Origin: Cololabis saira
Taxonomy: Eukaryota > Chordata > Actinopteri > Beloniformes > Belonidae
Assembly (NCBI RefSeq): GCF_033807715.1
Contig: NC_084610.1
Span: 735,001 to 799,000, forward strand
Direction of reading: 5' to 3'
Length of the DNA: 64,000 nucleotides
Below are positions 10,895 through 23,436 of the stretch, in pieces. Position 1 is the stretch's first letter; each line of letters starts with the position of its first letter. The position numbers and the translations under genes were made by a program. The notes below the pieces were generated by a model. That model was not told the origin of the DNA. It made no database searches and saw nothing but the letters and a program-made list of their open reading frames with translations.

Positions 10895-11699
10895 TATGTA
10901 AGGCTGGTGTAGAGTTAAGCCTTACCTTATTAAATTAAACCTTTTTGGGGTGGTAAGTAGGATAAACACTGGGACAACTTCTGCTGAGTTCCAGTGTACT
11001 TTAATGTCCCTCAACAGTGTAGGATTTTAGAACATCAACACAGCACCTAGTGCCGTACTGTGGCGTATCACTCCGCCCAATCTAAAACAGACTAATCACT
11101 ACAGATAAACTGACTAGTGTCATTATAGTCCCTGATTTACATCAGAATATAAACAATATATTTATAAAATAATGAACCCTGAATTACCAAAATAACCTTC
11201 TTAACAAAAATAAATCTCCTCTTACACTTATAAGGTGAGCATGAATCAATCTTTATGATGTAAAATTGTATGTATTTATTTACTTTTATTTATTTATTTA
11301 ATTTTAGTTGTTACATTTCTGGAAAAGAAAAAAGTCAAATCATACATGAGAGAAACTATTCAGTTTGTGGCTAAATATTTGTACTTGTATGAAACTGAAG
11401 ATGCATAATGCAAACCTGACATTTACTTTTAGTTCAGTTTGTGGAAAATGGTTGGCCTGGCTTTCTCTTTAAAACTTAAACAGTTATAAAGCATTACAAA
11501 CTGTAACAATAGGGCAAACGTACAGTATTGTTTTGTATTTTGTGTCTTTCAAATAAAAGACCATTTTTTCCAGTCATATGTTCCTCATTCAAGGTTGTTA
11601 AAAAAATACTGCTTTAATATCGTATTGTTATCGTGACCTCAATATGGTGTATCGTACCGCATCGTGAGATTAGTGTATCATTACACCCTTACCCCTCAG

Positions 11700-12080
11700 T
11701 GGGTCCCGGGTCCAGCGTCCTGTATGGACCTGGGGGACTCCAGTGGGGGGTTGGACCGGTCCTGTCCATCGCTTCTGTGGACAGAAATTCTAGGCAACGC
11801 CGAGGAGTGGAGGGGTTCTGGTGGGGCAACATGGGTCTCAGGTGTTTGCAGATGATGTGGTTCTGTTGGCCTCCTCGTCGGGTCATGACCTGCAGCTCTC
11901 GCTGGACCGGAGCCCGCAGCCCAAAGTGAATCGGCTCCAAATCTGAGGCCGTGGTCTCCAGCCCTCTCCGGGTCTCGGGATCCTGATCCTGCCCCACGTG
12001 GAGGAGACCGAGTATCTTGGGCTCTTGGTTACGAGTGAGAGAAGAGAGGAACGGGATATGGACAGGTACCGACGGCGGCG
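11700..12080 (+). mobile_element. LINE reverse-transcriptase fragment
   Basis: The stretch from 11842 encodes VFADDVVLLASS, containing the reverse-transcriptase catalytic FADD motif, and near 12001 VEETEYLGLLVTSE, the usual downstream block. The coding is interrupted by frameshifts. The hAT at 9275-11691 lies directly in front of it, and the sequence left of that hAT (about 9190-9266) is probably the continuation of the same LINE. Confidence 0.7.
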
Positions 12081-12084
12081 GAAC

Positions 12085-14455
12085 AAGAGCCATGCATCGT
12101 TATGTTTCTGTGCATTTCAGCCGGGACAGAAAGGTGGAGCAGATGGTCCAAACAGGTGGCGTCTAACTTCCCTGCGGGGATAAAAACCAGCATTTGCACA
12201 AAGAGAAATATTCATTAATAGATTTAGATTTAGATGAATAATTCCTGCCTGAGAAGCTGAGACTGAAACGCTGCCTGTTCAGAGGAGCAGCGTGAAAGCT
12301 TTTAGCCGCTGTAGTCGTCTCCTCCTGTAAGGTAGCACTTATCCTCCACCTTCATTCATTGTTCCCTTCATTAATTCAAGCAGCCTTTGAAAATGCGGAG
12401 CAGGTGGTGAGATGAAAAGCTGTCGCCGCATTTCTTTTGGAGTTTTGGAAGGACGAGGAGCCGCAGGTCGAGGTCGTGTCTCCTCCTGGGCATGAAGGGC
12501 TCTGAGAAAACAAATAAAAGCCTTTCATCTGCCGTTTCCCACGTCCCGGGCCTTCGGGGAGGCTTGCTCGCTGCTCTCACCGCAGACTGGAGGTTTGGAT
12601 GGATCGGCGGGGAAATCTCATCAAGCACAACGCCACAAACACCCTTTTCTGAACATGACATCTGTCTCTTCTAGTAACGGCGTCCTGGAGGGAGAGCAGG
12701 TTCCTCGGGGCTTCACAGACGAACATCCTGCCACCTCAGGAAGCTCGGCCTCCACAGACCTGCAGCCTCTGCTCCCGAGACGCTAACGCATCAGCCTGTT
12801 GTCTGTTACCTGAGGAGCCGCCAGGAGACGCTGGAATAAATTAGAGCTAAATTAGCAGAGGAGTCTTGTTTTATGGATGAGGAGACGGCGTGGGCAGAGA
12901 GCAGCACAATTAGACGGAGTTGTGGTATTATAAATTAGGCTTGTGTGCCTCTAATTCGCTTCATTGATCCCAGACACCCTCCCTGCAGGGAGATCGATGA
13001 GGACGGAGGACAGTAGGAACAATTAGAAAGGTCTTGATGACTCAGGTTGTTGCGTTCAGGGACCGGCCCTCGTCTGCTCTTCTGCTAACGCAGCCACTAC
13101 GGAGAAGATGCAAATGTTTTCACTGATTCGGTGTAATTAGACTGTCGGTTGGAGTCCGGGCGGATGAATCCGTGTCGGGTCATCAAGCAGCAGCAGGAGT
13201 GTGGAAGTTTGTAAATAGTACAAGACACTGAATCTAACGGCCAAATACAATAAACAAGAATTCATTGTAAATGTAAATGTAAATGTGATCACATGGAGTC
13301 CCAGAATGAAAACACAGGTTGGGTTAATGAGGATTAAAAGCTGGTTTGCTGCTCCGAAGGCAGAACTGTCTTCAAAGAAGCTTCTCTGATGAATTTAAAA
13401 TGAATCCAACCATTTTTTTTTAATTAAATGTCATTATTTATTTCCGTTTTTTGTTAAATGCTGGCTGAAATTGTGTTGAAGGTCCCTGACCCTGGACGCA
13501 CCTCTGGTCCACCCAAGCAGGTTTTTACCCAAACAGCAGAACAAAGCTGTGTCCGTGTTTTGTATTCACCGTGACGCGTCTGTCCTGTCTGTAGATAACT
13601 GCAGCTGAATCACACCTTTGCAGGTCGGGCCTAAGGAAGTGATGCTCCACAGGAATTTTAATCAAGCTTTGAGGAGCAGGAAAATCCAGACCTGTCAATC
13701 ACAGCTCCGATTTCTAGCTACCGACGCCCCCCCGGGACAGATTTCCTTCTCTCATGTCTGGGTTTGGAGAATATCACTCACATGTTCCGTGTTAGAGGAT
13801 GAGGAGTGGGATTAGTCAGCCAATCAGAGTCAGAGAATGATGGATAATCCCTATCAGACCCTGTAAAAAAAATCTAAACAAAAAAAGACTCTTAATTAAA
13901 AACCAGGAGCAGACCCTCGTCATGTGTCTCCAGCTCTTCACCCTCACTGCTGATGAGTAAAGACGGAGAAGCGGATACCTGTCAATCAACCTGACGGGGC
14001 GACGCCCCCTCCAAGAGCAAGTCCTGCTATCTGCTACCATCTAGTGGCAGACACGTCACATGACCATTTCAAGCGCAGACTTTTCAGTGAATCATCAGTT
14101 TCAAGCGCATAATAACATTGATTTCACATCCGTAATTGACACTTTCGACTAAAAGTAAGTGTGAACCTCTTGGGATTAAGTAGTGTCCTGCATTCATTTG
14201 CTATTAAATGTGTTCTGGTCTTCAGCGCACTAAAGAGGATTTGGAGCACAGTTATTAAACACTTGTGGTGCTGGAGGAGAAAGTAAGTGAACTTTTGAAG
14301 TTTCAAACCAGAATTTCTTGATTAGTCCACAGGTGATGTTTACATTTGTGTTGCAGGCTCCTACGGTGAATTTAAAGCATGCAGCATTATTCTGGAAGTT
14401 ATTAGTCTGTGAGGTTTGTTTTTCCTCCAGTGTGAATATTAATCTGTGTTTCTTC
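12085..14455. other. Unique intergenic DNA between sh3bp4 and arl4c
   Basis: No coding region, LINE or DNA-transposon boundary recognised. Moderate GC content and low repeat content make this the least repetitive stretch between the two genes. A sub-region with many homeodomain-type core sites is listed separately. Confidence 0.5.
12835..13150. promoter_or_regulatory. Candidate non-coding regulatory element
   Basis: Seven TAATT/AATTA cores, the homeodomain-type core, occur in about 300 bp (near 12840, 12850, 12909, 12935, 12952, 13021, 13134), most in the extended form AATTAG. The stretch is repeat-free and lies upstream of arl4c. Conservation cannot be judged from one sequence, so the call is tentative. 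Confidence 0.3.
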
Positions 14456-14457
14456 CC

Positions 14458-14684
14458 CCCTTATGATCCAGGTCCTGGTCCAGGTTTATTCCTCCTAAAG
14501 GGGGGTTTTTCTTGCCACTGTTTGGCTTAAGGTTTTTCTCCACTAGGGGAGTTTTTACCTGCCATTGTTTATGTAATAATTGCTTGGGGGTTTATGTTTA
14601 TGTTCTGGGTCTCTGGAAAGCATCTAGAGACAACTTTTGTTGTATTAGACGCTATATAAATAAAATTGAGTTGAATTGAAAATA
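14458..14684 (+). mobile_element. LINE 3' tail, copy 1
   Basis: Contains the sequence family also present in complement at 25141-25400 and 32271-32530: a cctcctaaagg block, a ggcttaaggtttttctcc block, and a gacgctatataaataaaatt terminus followed by gaattgaa repeats. Such tails end truncated LINEs in fish. Confidence 0.7.
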
Positions 14685-14823
14685 CAAGCTGAAGAACATT
14701 GTAAATGTTTATTATTGTGATTTAGATAAAGATCAGATTAAATTATATTGCATTCAGAAAAAACTGTTTCAAAGAGTTCCTACAACAGGAAACTTACAGT
14801 GGAAAGAAGGAGGATATTAAGCC

Positions 14824-17145
14824 AAAGGTAATTCAAAGTGCTTTACATCGACATTAAAAGCAGAAAGACACAATTAAACAGTAAATAACAAATAAAATGA
14901 AATAAAATGATAAGAAAAGAGGTAAAATAATAAAAAGCACAAGTTATTAAAAAGTAAGGGCAGTAGAGTACAGCAGGTAAGCTGTAATGTTTTTAGGCCT
15001 GATTTAAAGGATCTACAGTTGGAGCAGACCTCAGGTCTACAGGAAGTTTGTTCCACCGGTGAGGAGCAGAATAACTGAACGCTGATGAACCTTGCTTGGT
15101 TCTGGTTCTGGAACCACAACAAACCAGATCCAGATGAACCTCAGGGGTCTGGGAGCTTCATAGGAACTAACAGATCCAGATGAAGCTCAGGGGTCTGGGA
15201 GCTTCATAGGAACCAACAGATCCAGCATGGATTTTGGTCCAAGACCATTCAGGTCTTTGTAGACCAGCAGTAAGATTTTAAACTCTATCCCTTGACTCAC
15301 TGGAAGCCAGTGGAGCGATTTCATGACTGGTGTAATATGGTCCAGTTTCCTGGTGTAATGTGGTCCAGTTTCCTGGTGTAATATGGTCCAGTTTCCTGGT
15401 GTAATAAGGTCCAGTTTCCTGGTGTAATGTGGTCCAGTTTCCTGGTGTAATATGGTCCAGTTTCCTGGTGTAATGTGGTCCAGTTTCCTGGTGTAATGTG
15501 GTCCAGTTTCCTGGTGTAAGGTGGTCCAGTTTCCTGGTGTAATATGGTCCAGTTTCCTGGTGTAATATGGTCCAGTTTCCTGGTGTAATGTGGTCCAGTT
15601 TCCTGGTGTAATATGGTCCAGTTTCCTGGTCTAATATGGTCCAGTTTCCTGGTGTAATATGGTCCAGTTTCCTGGTCTAATATGGTCCAGTTTCCTGGTG
15701 TAATGTGGTCCAGTTTCCTGGTGTAATGTGGTCCAGTTTCCTGGTGTAATGTGGTCCAGTTTCCTGGTGTAATGTGGTCCAGTTTCCTGGTGTAATATGG
15801 TCCAGTTTCCTGGTGTAATATGGTCCAGTTTCCTGGTGTAATGTGGTCCAGTTTCCTGGTGTAATATGGTCCAGTTTCCTGGTGTAATATGGTCCAGTTT
15901 CCTGGTGTAATATGGTCCAGTTTCCTGGTGTAATATGGTCCAGTTTCCTGGTGTAATATGGTCCAGTTTCCTGGTGTAATATGGTCCAGTTTCCTGGTGT
16001 AATGTGGTCCAGTTTCCTGGTGTAATTTGTTCCAGTTTCCTGGTGTAATATGGTCCAGTTTCCTGGTGTAATGTGGTCCAGTTTCCTGGTGTAATGTGGT
16101 CCAGTTTCCTGGTGTAATGTGGTCCAGTTTCCTGGTGTAATGTGGTCCAGTTTCCTGGTGTAATGTGGTCCAGTTTCCTGGTGTAATATGGTCCAGTTTC
16201 CTGGTGTAATATGGTCCAGTTTCCTGGTGTAATGTGGTCCAGTTTCCTGGTGTAATATGGTCCAGTTTCCTGGTGTAATATGGTCCAGTTTCCTGGTGTA
16301 ATTTGTTCCAGTTTCCTGGTGTAATATGGTCCAGTTTCCTGGTGTAATATGGTCCAGTTTCCTGGTGTAATATGGTCCAGTTTCCTGGTGTAATATGGTC
16401 CAGTTTCCTGGTGTAATATGGTCCAGTTTCCTGGTGTAATATGGTCCAGTTTCCTGGTGTAATATGGTCCAGTTTCCTGGTGTACTATGGTCCAGTTTCC
16501 TGGTGTAATATGGTCCAGTTTCCTGGTGTAATATGGTCCAGTTTCCTGGTGTAATATGGTCCAGTTTCCTGGTGTAATGTGGTCCAGTTTCCTGGTGTAA
16601 TATGGTCCAGTTTCCTGGTGTAATATGGTCCAGTTTCCTGGTGTAATTTGTTCCAGTTTCCTGGTGTAATTTGTTCCAGTTTCCTGGTGTAATATGGTCC
16701 AGTTTCCTGGTGTAATTTGTTCCAGTTTCCTGGTGTAATATGGTCCAGTTTCCTGGTGTAATGTGGTCCAGTTTCCTGGTGTAATATGGTCCAGTTTCCT
16801 GGTGTAATGTGGTCCAGTTTCCTGGTGTAATATGGTCCAGTTTCCTGGTGTAATATGGTCCAGTTTCCTGGTGTAATGTGGTTCAGTTTCCTGGTGTTTG
16901 TAAGGACTCTGGATTGTTCTGGATCAGCTGCAGCTGCCTGATAGATTTCTTGTTAAGGCCTGTAAAGATGCCATTGCAATAATCCAACCTACTGAAAATT
17001 AATGCATGAATAAGTTTTTCCATGTCTTGTTTAAACAGAAACCTCTTAATTCTAGCAATATTTTTCAGGAGGTAGTAGGCAGATTTAGTGAAAAACTTTA
17101 GATGGCTGTTGAAGTTCAGGTCTGAGTCAATAATTACACCCAGAT
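14824..17145 (-). mobile_element. LINE ORF2 remnant split by a minisatellite
   Basis: The minus strand of 17145-16905 reads without a stop: NLGVIIDSDLNFNSHLK, AYYLLKNIARIKRFL and SRLDYCNGIF, a typical L2/CR1-type reverse-transcriptase C-terminus. The minus strand of 15320-15240 continues with ITPVMKSLHWLPVSQG and LLLVYKDLNGLGP. Between these two pieces lies the 23-bp array at 15325-16905. Reading frames left of 15240 are broken. Confidence 0.75.
15325..16905. repeat. 23-bp minisatellite, about 68 copies
   Basis: The unit comprises tggtccagtttcctgg followed by tgtaata or tgtaatg; variants are taatttgt, tctaata and tgtacta. The single-copy ancestor is visible at the left edge, where gtgtaatatggtccag is part of the LINE coding sequence (complement KLDHITP). 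The unit length is not a multiple of three, so expansion broke the frame. Confidence 0.95.
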
Positions 17146-17439
17146 TTCTGGCTTAAGGGGAAAATGTTATTTAAAATACAGTTAATGTGCAAAAAAACAA
17201 TGAATAAAGTATTTATAAAAGACATTAGAGCGACAAAGGTCCATTTGAACAAGTAAAAAGTAAAAGCTCGTGCCTCCTGTTGAACGTCACTAGATAGTAT
17301 TTTTATCCTCACGTGTAGTTGCGGCTGTTGACCACTGAGTGTCGCTGTTTCCCCGCTCAGGATGCTCACTGCAGCCACAACGCGACTGGACGACGTCCCA
17401 TCCGTGGTGTGACCCAAAATAAAAGACTTATTTATTTAT

Positions 17440-17815
17440 TTCCAGTTGCGGAAATACCCCTTTGACTGTAACTTGACGCATCTTCGTGTGGAGGCGTGGA
17501 GAGGCGCGTCGGTGGCGCGTTTGTCTCCCTTCACGACCGACAAGCCGCCAGATGTTGTCGAGGCGTGATGTGACTTTCAGCCGCGCGTAATTTCTCTTTT
17601 TTGGGGGGAGGAGGCGGTGTGATTGCGCTCCTGTTCCTGCGGGGATTTTTCTTTTTTTCTCCCTTTTTTTTTAACGTTTTCTGAGTTTGTGGAGCCGTCT
17701 GGAGCGAGTCCAGGGATGCTGCGGCTGGAGCGTCTCCCGCATCCCCTGCATCCCCCGCATCCCTCCTGTGGCATCTAAGGGAGTGCATGCTTGTTCCCCC
17801 TGCAGAGCCCGCAAG
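17440..17815 (+). promoter_or_regulatory. GC-rich upstream region of arl4c
   Basis: CpG content rises sharply from about 17450 to the ATG, as in CpG-island promoters. No TATA box is evident near the ATG. A polypyrimidine run and tgcag at 17801-17805 could be a splice acceptor for a 5' UTR intron just before the start codon. Confidence 0.4.
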
Positions 17816-18400
17816 ATGGGGAGCAGCTGGTCCGGGCTGGCCCCCTTCCAGTCCCTGCACATAGTCATGCTGGGCCTGGACTCCGCGGGGAAGACCACCG
17901 TCCTGTACCGCCTGAAATTCAACGAGTTCGTCAACACGGTGCCCACCATCGGCTTCAACACGGAGCGGATCCGGCTGGGCGGCGCGGGGGCCTCCCGGGG
18001 CATCAGCTGCCACTTCTGGGACGTGGGGGGGCAGGAGAAGCTGCGGCCCCTGTGGAAGCCGTACAGCCGCTGCACGGACGGCATCGTGTACGTGGTGGAC
18101 TCGGTGGACGCGGAGCGGCTGGAGGAGGCCCGGGCCGAGCTGCACAAGATCACCCGCTTCCAGGAGAACCAGGGCACCCCGCTGCTCGTCATCGCCAACA
18201 AGCAGGACCTGCCGCGGGCTCTGGACGTGGACGAGATCGGGAGGCAGCTCGCGCTGGCCGAGCTCAGCCCGGCCACGCCGTACCACGTCCAGCCCGCCTG
18301 CGCCATCATCGGGGACGGGCTGGACCAGGGCATGGACAAGCTGTACGAGATGATCGTGAAGAGGAGGAAGTCCCTGAAGCAGAAGAAGAAGCGGCAGTGA
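17816..18400 (+). CDS. arl4c: ARL4C, ADP-ribosylation-factor-like small GTPase
   Basis: A single-exon, 194-residue ARF-family GTPase. Visible motifs: P-loop GLDSAGKT at 20-27, switch I PTIGFNTE at 43-50, switch II WDVGGQE at 68-74, NKQD guanine-specificity motif at 128-131, and the polybasic C-terminus [13 protein letters not shown]. Gly2 and Ser at the N-terminus fit N-myristoylation. The basic tail is the nuclear/plasma-membrane signal of the ARL4 group. ARL4 proteins recruit cytohesin/ARNO to the plasma membrane and affect actin and migration. The start at 17816 was chosen because it gives the family N-terminus; a longer open frame upstream has no homology. The close match around [16 protein letters not shown] and the absence of introns favour ARL4C over ARL4A/D. 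Intact. Confidence 0.96.
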   Translation: MGSSWSGLAPFQSLHIVMLGLDSAGKTTVLYRLKFNEFVNTVPTIGFNTERIRLGGAGASRGISCHFWDVGGQEKLRPLWKPYSRCTDGIVYVVDSVDAERLEEARAELHKITRFQENQGTPLLVIANKQDLPRALDVDEIGRQLALAELSPATPYHVQPACAIIGDGLDQGMDKLYEMIVKRRKSLKQKKKRQ

Positions 18401-18551
18401 TGTTACAAGCTATAGCAACCACTTTTTTATTATGGATTTGTTTTAGGATGGATGCAAACAATGAGGCATGGCAGATATATACCACCATAAATATCTTTAT
18501 AGTTTCCAACAAGTCTCCGTATGACCTGGGAATACGTTTATTGTGATGCCA

Positions 18552-18918
18552 CATGACTGTCTCAGAAAATTAGAATATTGTGATGAAGTCCTTTTTTTTC
18601 TGTAATGCAAAAATGTCATACATTCTGGATTCATTACAAATCAACTGAAATATTGCAAGCCTTTTATTATTTTAATATTGCTGATCATGGCTTACAGCTT
18701 AAGAAAACTCAAATATCCTATCTCAAACAATTAGAATATTATGGGAATCTTAATCTTAAACTGTAAGCCATAATCAGCAATATTAAAATAATAAAAGGCT
18801 TGCAATATTTCAGTTGATTTGTAATGAATCCAGAATGTATGACATTTTTGTTTTTTTAATTGCATTACAGAAAATAAAGAACTTTATCTCAATAGTAATT
18901 TTGTGAGACAGTCCTGTA
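18552..18918. mobile_element. Palindromic MITE, copy 1
   Basis: Two inverted halves: the left begins tgactgtctcagaaaattag, the right ends gagacagtcctg followed by TA. The inner arms (ttacaaatcaactgaaatat and its complement) also pair. The same element, better preserved, lies at 63360-63738. TA target and style indicate Tc1/mariner-type mobilisation. It lies within about 150 bp of the arl4c stop, so it may be in the 3' UTR. Confidence 0.85.
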
Positions 18919-18919
18919 G

Positions 18920-21870
18920 ATATTACCACCATATTAGCGCCCAAATCTTCCCACAGGACCGTTAACGATGGACAGATGTCTTTGTTTTATTCTCATGAAT
19001 GGGACAAATCCAGAAAAGAGTCTTAATATCAGAGTTGTTAGAAAATGCTGCTAGTTTGCTTTCATAGACTGTTTGGACCACAGCAGGGGATGTCTCTCTC
19101 GGTTACTCTGAATATAGCAGGACTGTTTGGTGAGAGCGGAGATGTGATGTCTGGGTCTGGGGGAGCTCCCTGTTGCAGATGCATGCTGCTGTGCAGGATT
19201 CCCCAGAACAGGGCGACACAGAAAACTCTGCAGCTTTCGCTTTTCCGTAACCCTCCCGTCTAGTCAGAGGTGAAAACATCACGGAATCCAGCAGCTCAGA
19301 GGACGTTTCAGAAACAGGTCTTACTGAACGCTTTTGCACATTATTTGTGGCTTTAACAGGCAATTTTGCACATTTTCTGAGAGATGCTGCTTCTTCCGAG
19401 GACCAGACTTTGATTGTTCCTCCTCTGGGAGCCGTAGTGGAGGCCTTGAGTCCCCCCCCCCCCCCCCTTACAAAGTTCAGTGACTTTGCATATTTTTCGT
19501 CATGTCATCTTTTATGTTGAAACCACCAGTTAGTTGTTTGTGGACGCGACCCGCTCTCATTCCCAGAGTGAAATACTGTTGTTTCTGTCAAAGTTTACAG
19601 CTTCTTTGACAGACACAAACTTCTTTGGTGCTTCGCTGCAGGAGCAAGAAAAATCATGATTCTGGCCCCTAAACGTTAGAGAGAGAATCTTTCAGGATGA
19701 GTTAGTGCCAACAGCCTCATAAGAAACCCCCTCAGGATGCCATTGTATAGACATGCAGCCAATCAGAGAGAGGAAGCATGTGACATGGGCGGAGCTATAA
19801 CCAGACTAGTGTCGGCCCAGGAACTCCAGCAGGTCTGGTGGAGCAGGAACGCTGCTGAACCACTTGTCAGTTAGCGGTAAAACCTTGATGATCCCAGTGA
19901 ATCTGCAGCATCTTGGTTGTTTGGCGACTCCTGGACATTCCTGAATCAGTCGTTGCATAAAGCCCACCGGTACGTTCTGTACCAGTGGAAACAGGAGGCC
20001 AGACCAGTGTTTTTGTGGTTGATGGGTATCTGGTCCGGCCAGAAAACTGCACTATAATCATAATAATGAATCTATTCCAGCATGGCTGCCGAATGCTTCC
20101 AGCTCATGAAATCTGCAACAAAACTGCTTATTTGCACTGATGCTCTTTTTGTGCGTCTTGTTAAATCGGTCATCCACTTAGTTTCTTTTCCAAACGGCTT
20201 CTGTGAAGGCACTTCTGCTCTGTTCATGTCCATGTTCATGTTCATGTGGAGGCCGTCAGTATTAACTTGTAAGGCAGAGCAATTCATCTAAATGTAATAT
20301 TGATATAAATGTCGGCTCTCAATCCCTCAAGAAATAATGTAACAAAGAAAAGTCCGCTGTTTGGACTCGTGACCACGGTTCTTTAGTCCCATCAAGGTCA
20401 CGTGATGGCGTTTGTCTGAACCGCTCCACCAGCACTCCACCCGTTGGCCTGAATAATCTTTTATTCAGCCTGAAGTTGTTTTTAGTCTGCAATTTTATTT
20501 TTACTGTGGAAATGTCGACATCTTTAAGTTCAGTGTGACGAATGCAATGTGCGTCAGGTCAGTTTCATTTCAATGTTGACCCAAAAAAATCCTGACAAGG
20601 ATTTTTTTTCTTTCCTCATCCATGAGCCCGACCGACTGAAGCAATAGCCAGTAGAACCAAACCCACAACTCCAGCAGGATCTCCAGTCTGGAGAATGAGA
20701 TCACTGTGAAAGCGGAGACGCTCCCGTACCTGGACCCGAGGTCTCAGTACTGAGAACAGTCATATTCTAGACTCTTGTTTCTCCTTCCTCTGACTGTATT
20801 AGTGCTGAATGACAGCAGATCCTGATGTCATGTATGTTTTCAGTGCTGGTATCAGCATCAGAGCAACTGTGGGACCGGGATTCTTCCACCAGTTCCGAGT
20901 TCCCTCGCTGTTTTATTGCATTGAAGCCTCACAACTACATGATTAGCTTTATTTTAAAAAAAACAACACTTCAGCTAGTCAGACTTCATATATTTCATTG
21001 AACAACATCAATCCTGCAGAAACATTTACTCGATACTACTAACACCCAGGAGTCCAGTAGGAGGGGAACCAGCTGGTTCTTAACTTCTGCTAATAAAATC
21101 AGATTATCTGTTAGATTACAAAATAAAATAACCAAATACCTTTTCCAGTGCTCAGTTTAGAAAAAAAAAGACATCTTCCAATAAAACAATAGGTAGTCCT
21201 CAACGTATAGTGTGATCCTCATACCACATTTTCCTAAAACAAGACAAGTTTTTTAGGACATGGATTGTTTTGAACTGTTTCTCAGAAGTGCTGAGAAGCG
21301 AGTTGAGACTGTTTGAAGCTGCAACAAGCAACGCGTCTTCCTGTGGCAATAAAGAAGCAATTTATGTCCCACTGGTCAACAGTTAATCACGTCTCCTCCA
21401 GTTGAAAGACACATGTGACAGCGTTAGCGACTTTTGAATGTCGTCCCGTTGACGTCAAAGGACAGGAGGACAGTGGAGCACTCCATTCAAACTCTTCTTC
21501 ATCCTGTCTGGATAACTGTCATACCTGTAGCGACCACCAGGAGCCAACCTGAATGTTTTCCTTAGCATCGTGAACGTGAGCGTAGCATCTTGTTCCTGAG
21601 TGAACACTGCATGACTCCCACAGCAGCGGACCATGTAACACATGCAGATCGGTGTTACAGCCCAGTTACAGCCAGACCAAACCATGTGTTACAAGACAGA
21701 AAATATAAATGAGTATTTTTGGGATTAAACTCTTTATAACTCAACATGTCTCTCTGTGTCTTTCCTGGCTCATGTTTAGTGTTGGTTTATTCATGCTTTT
21801 TTAATTACCTTAAAAGCTCATTTACTATGTGTAACCTTTTTATATATATATATAATTAATGTAACAAGAT
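18920..21870. other. Intergenic DNA downstream of arl4c
   Basis: No gene recognised. Holds a poly-C run at 19453-19467, several short random frames, and a short TA tract at 21842-21855. No transposon termini were found. Confidence 0.45.
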
Positions 21871-23152
21871 CAGAGGTGTCAAGTAACGAAGTACAAATAC
21901 TTCGTTACCTTACTGAAGTAGAAATTTTGGTTATCTATACTTCACTGGAGTAATAATTTTTCAGACGACTTTTTACTTTTACTCCTTACATTTTCACGCA
22001 ATTATCTGTACTTTTTACTCCTTACATTTTAAAAACAGCCTCGTTACTCTATTTCATTTCAGCCTTTAAATAAAAACTATCCAGGTAAATTGCTCCATCC
22101 GGATAGAGTGAATTTGGTTGTGGTTGTTTCAGATGTTCTTGTCCAGTTTTGTTCTTACATCCGTTCCCTCAGATTCCTGCAACTAAACTTGGATGTACAT
22201 TCCAATAAAGGTTAGGATAAATGATAACATGCCTTGGAAGTTTGACTTTTTGCACCATTACAATACTTATAGACAACTAGTCATCATATCTGCTGCTCTC
22301 TGAAACACATGTTAATGCTCAATAGTACACATATATGCTTCTTTAATATATTTACATTATACTAAGATGCATTCATTTTCAATGGCTTTTGTCCTTAATG
22401 GCTTTTTTCCCCCTTACGTTACTTTTACTTTTATACTTTAAAGGAGCCGTCTGTAAGAAATGGCCAAAACTGGTACTGCAGTCACTTTCAAAATATTGTT
22501 GAGCGGGGTGTACCCTCCCCCTCCTCCCCCCGACCAGAGGTTGCCAGGTAGGCTGCAGAATGCAGCAGGAACGTAGGCTGCCATGGCTGCGATAATTAGA
22601 GCCGAGCTGGCAACCCGGATGCCGAAACAATACTGACTTGGTGATTGGGAGATAGGTGGAGGGTGGAGCTTCAGAAACAATACTGACTTGGTGATTGGGA
22701 GATAGGTGGAGGGTGGAGCTTCAGAAACAATACTGACTTGGTGATTGGGAGATAGGTGGAGGGTGGAGCTTCAGAAACAATACTGACTTGGTGATTGGGA
22801 GATAGGTGGAGGGTGGAGCTTCAGAAACAATACTGACTTGGTGATTGGGAGATAGGTGGAGGGTGGAGCTTCAACATAAACATCAGTTGAGGGCTGCAAC
22901 TCCTCTTTTTAAACGGGAATATCCTGGCTTGAGTGCTGTTGTCAGTGACATAAGTATTTGAAATGAACATGATTTTTAAATGTCTGTTGACATATCAGGG
23001 TCATTTTATGATTCGTTTTATTATTGCTCTTACATACAGCTCCTTTAAGTAAAAAACTGGAGTTGATACTTCAACTTCTACAGGAGTATTTTTAAACTCT
23101 AGTATCTATACTTCTACCCGAGTAATGAATGTGAATACTGAAGACACCTCTG
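21871..23152. mobile_element. hAT-like element with CAGAGGTGTC termini
   Basis: Begins CAGAGGTGTCAAGTAACGAA and ends GACACCTCTG, inverted over 10 bp. The left end is related to the 8-bp-flanked element at 60643-61668. No clear target duplication is left. It contains a 50-bp tandem array and no transposase. Confidence 0.55.
22624..22873. repeat. 50-bp tandem repeat, five copies
   Basis: Five essentially identical 50-bp units starting gaaacaatactgacttgg and ending ggtggagcttca. The identity suggests recent expansion, inside the element at 21871-23152. Confidence 0.95.
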
Positions 23153-23436
23153 TCAGCTTGACATCCAGGTCTGGACAGCTCTGTTGGTGACACAGCTTCT
23201 TGCATCTCGGTGTGCTGAAGCAGGAAACATCTGAAACATCTGAAACATGTGGGACTGCTCTCGAGGACTGGACTCCGAGACGCCTGCTCTAAAACAACAA
23301 TAGGCTGGTTTAGGTCAGAAATACATGTTTTCTTCGTCTTCAGTGCTTTTAACCACTTTAAGCTTTCTGCTGTCGGTTTCTTTAAATGCGTTTTGTCTGA
23401 AAAACCGCCGTCATGTCCAAGTGTGATTGCTGAGAG

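Larger units (their letters stand above)
9275..11691. mobile_element. Non-autonomous hAT element carrying a Tc1 insertion
   Basis: Flanked by a perfect 8-bp duplication CCCCTCAG (9267-9274 and 11692-11699). Imperfect terminal inverted repeats: TAGGGCTGTAACAATATATC at the left, TAAGGGTGTAATGATACAC as the complement of the right. The 8-bp duplication and the TIR style identify hAT. Without the inner Tc1 element the length is about 1.05 kb and no hAT transposase is visible. Confidence 0.85.

Noticed and set aside
17531..18339. Long minus-strand frames opposite arl4c
   Set aside because: Shadows of the GC-rich arl4c coding sequence; no homology.
21871..23152. 8-bp duplication for the CAGAGGTGTC element
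   Set aside because: Flanks aacaagat and tcagcttg do not match, so no duplication is claimed and the family call is kept weak.
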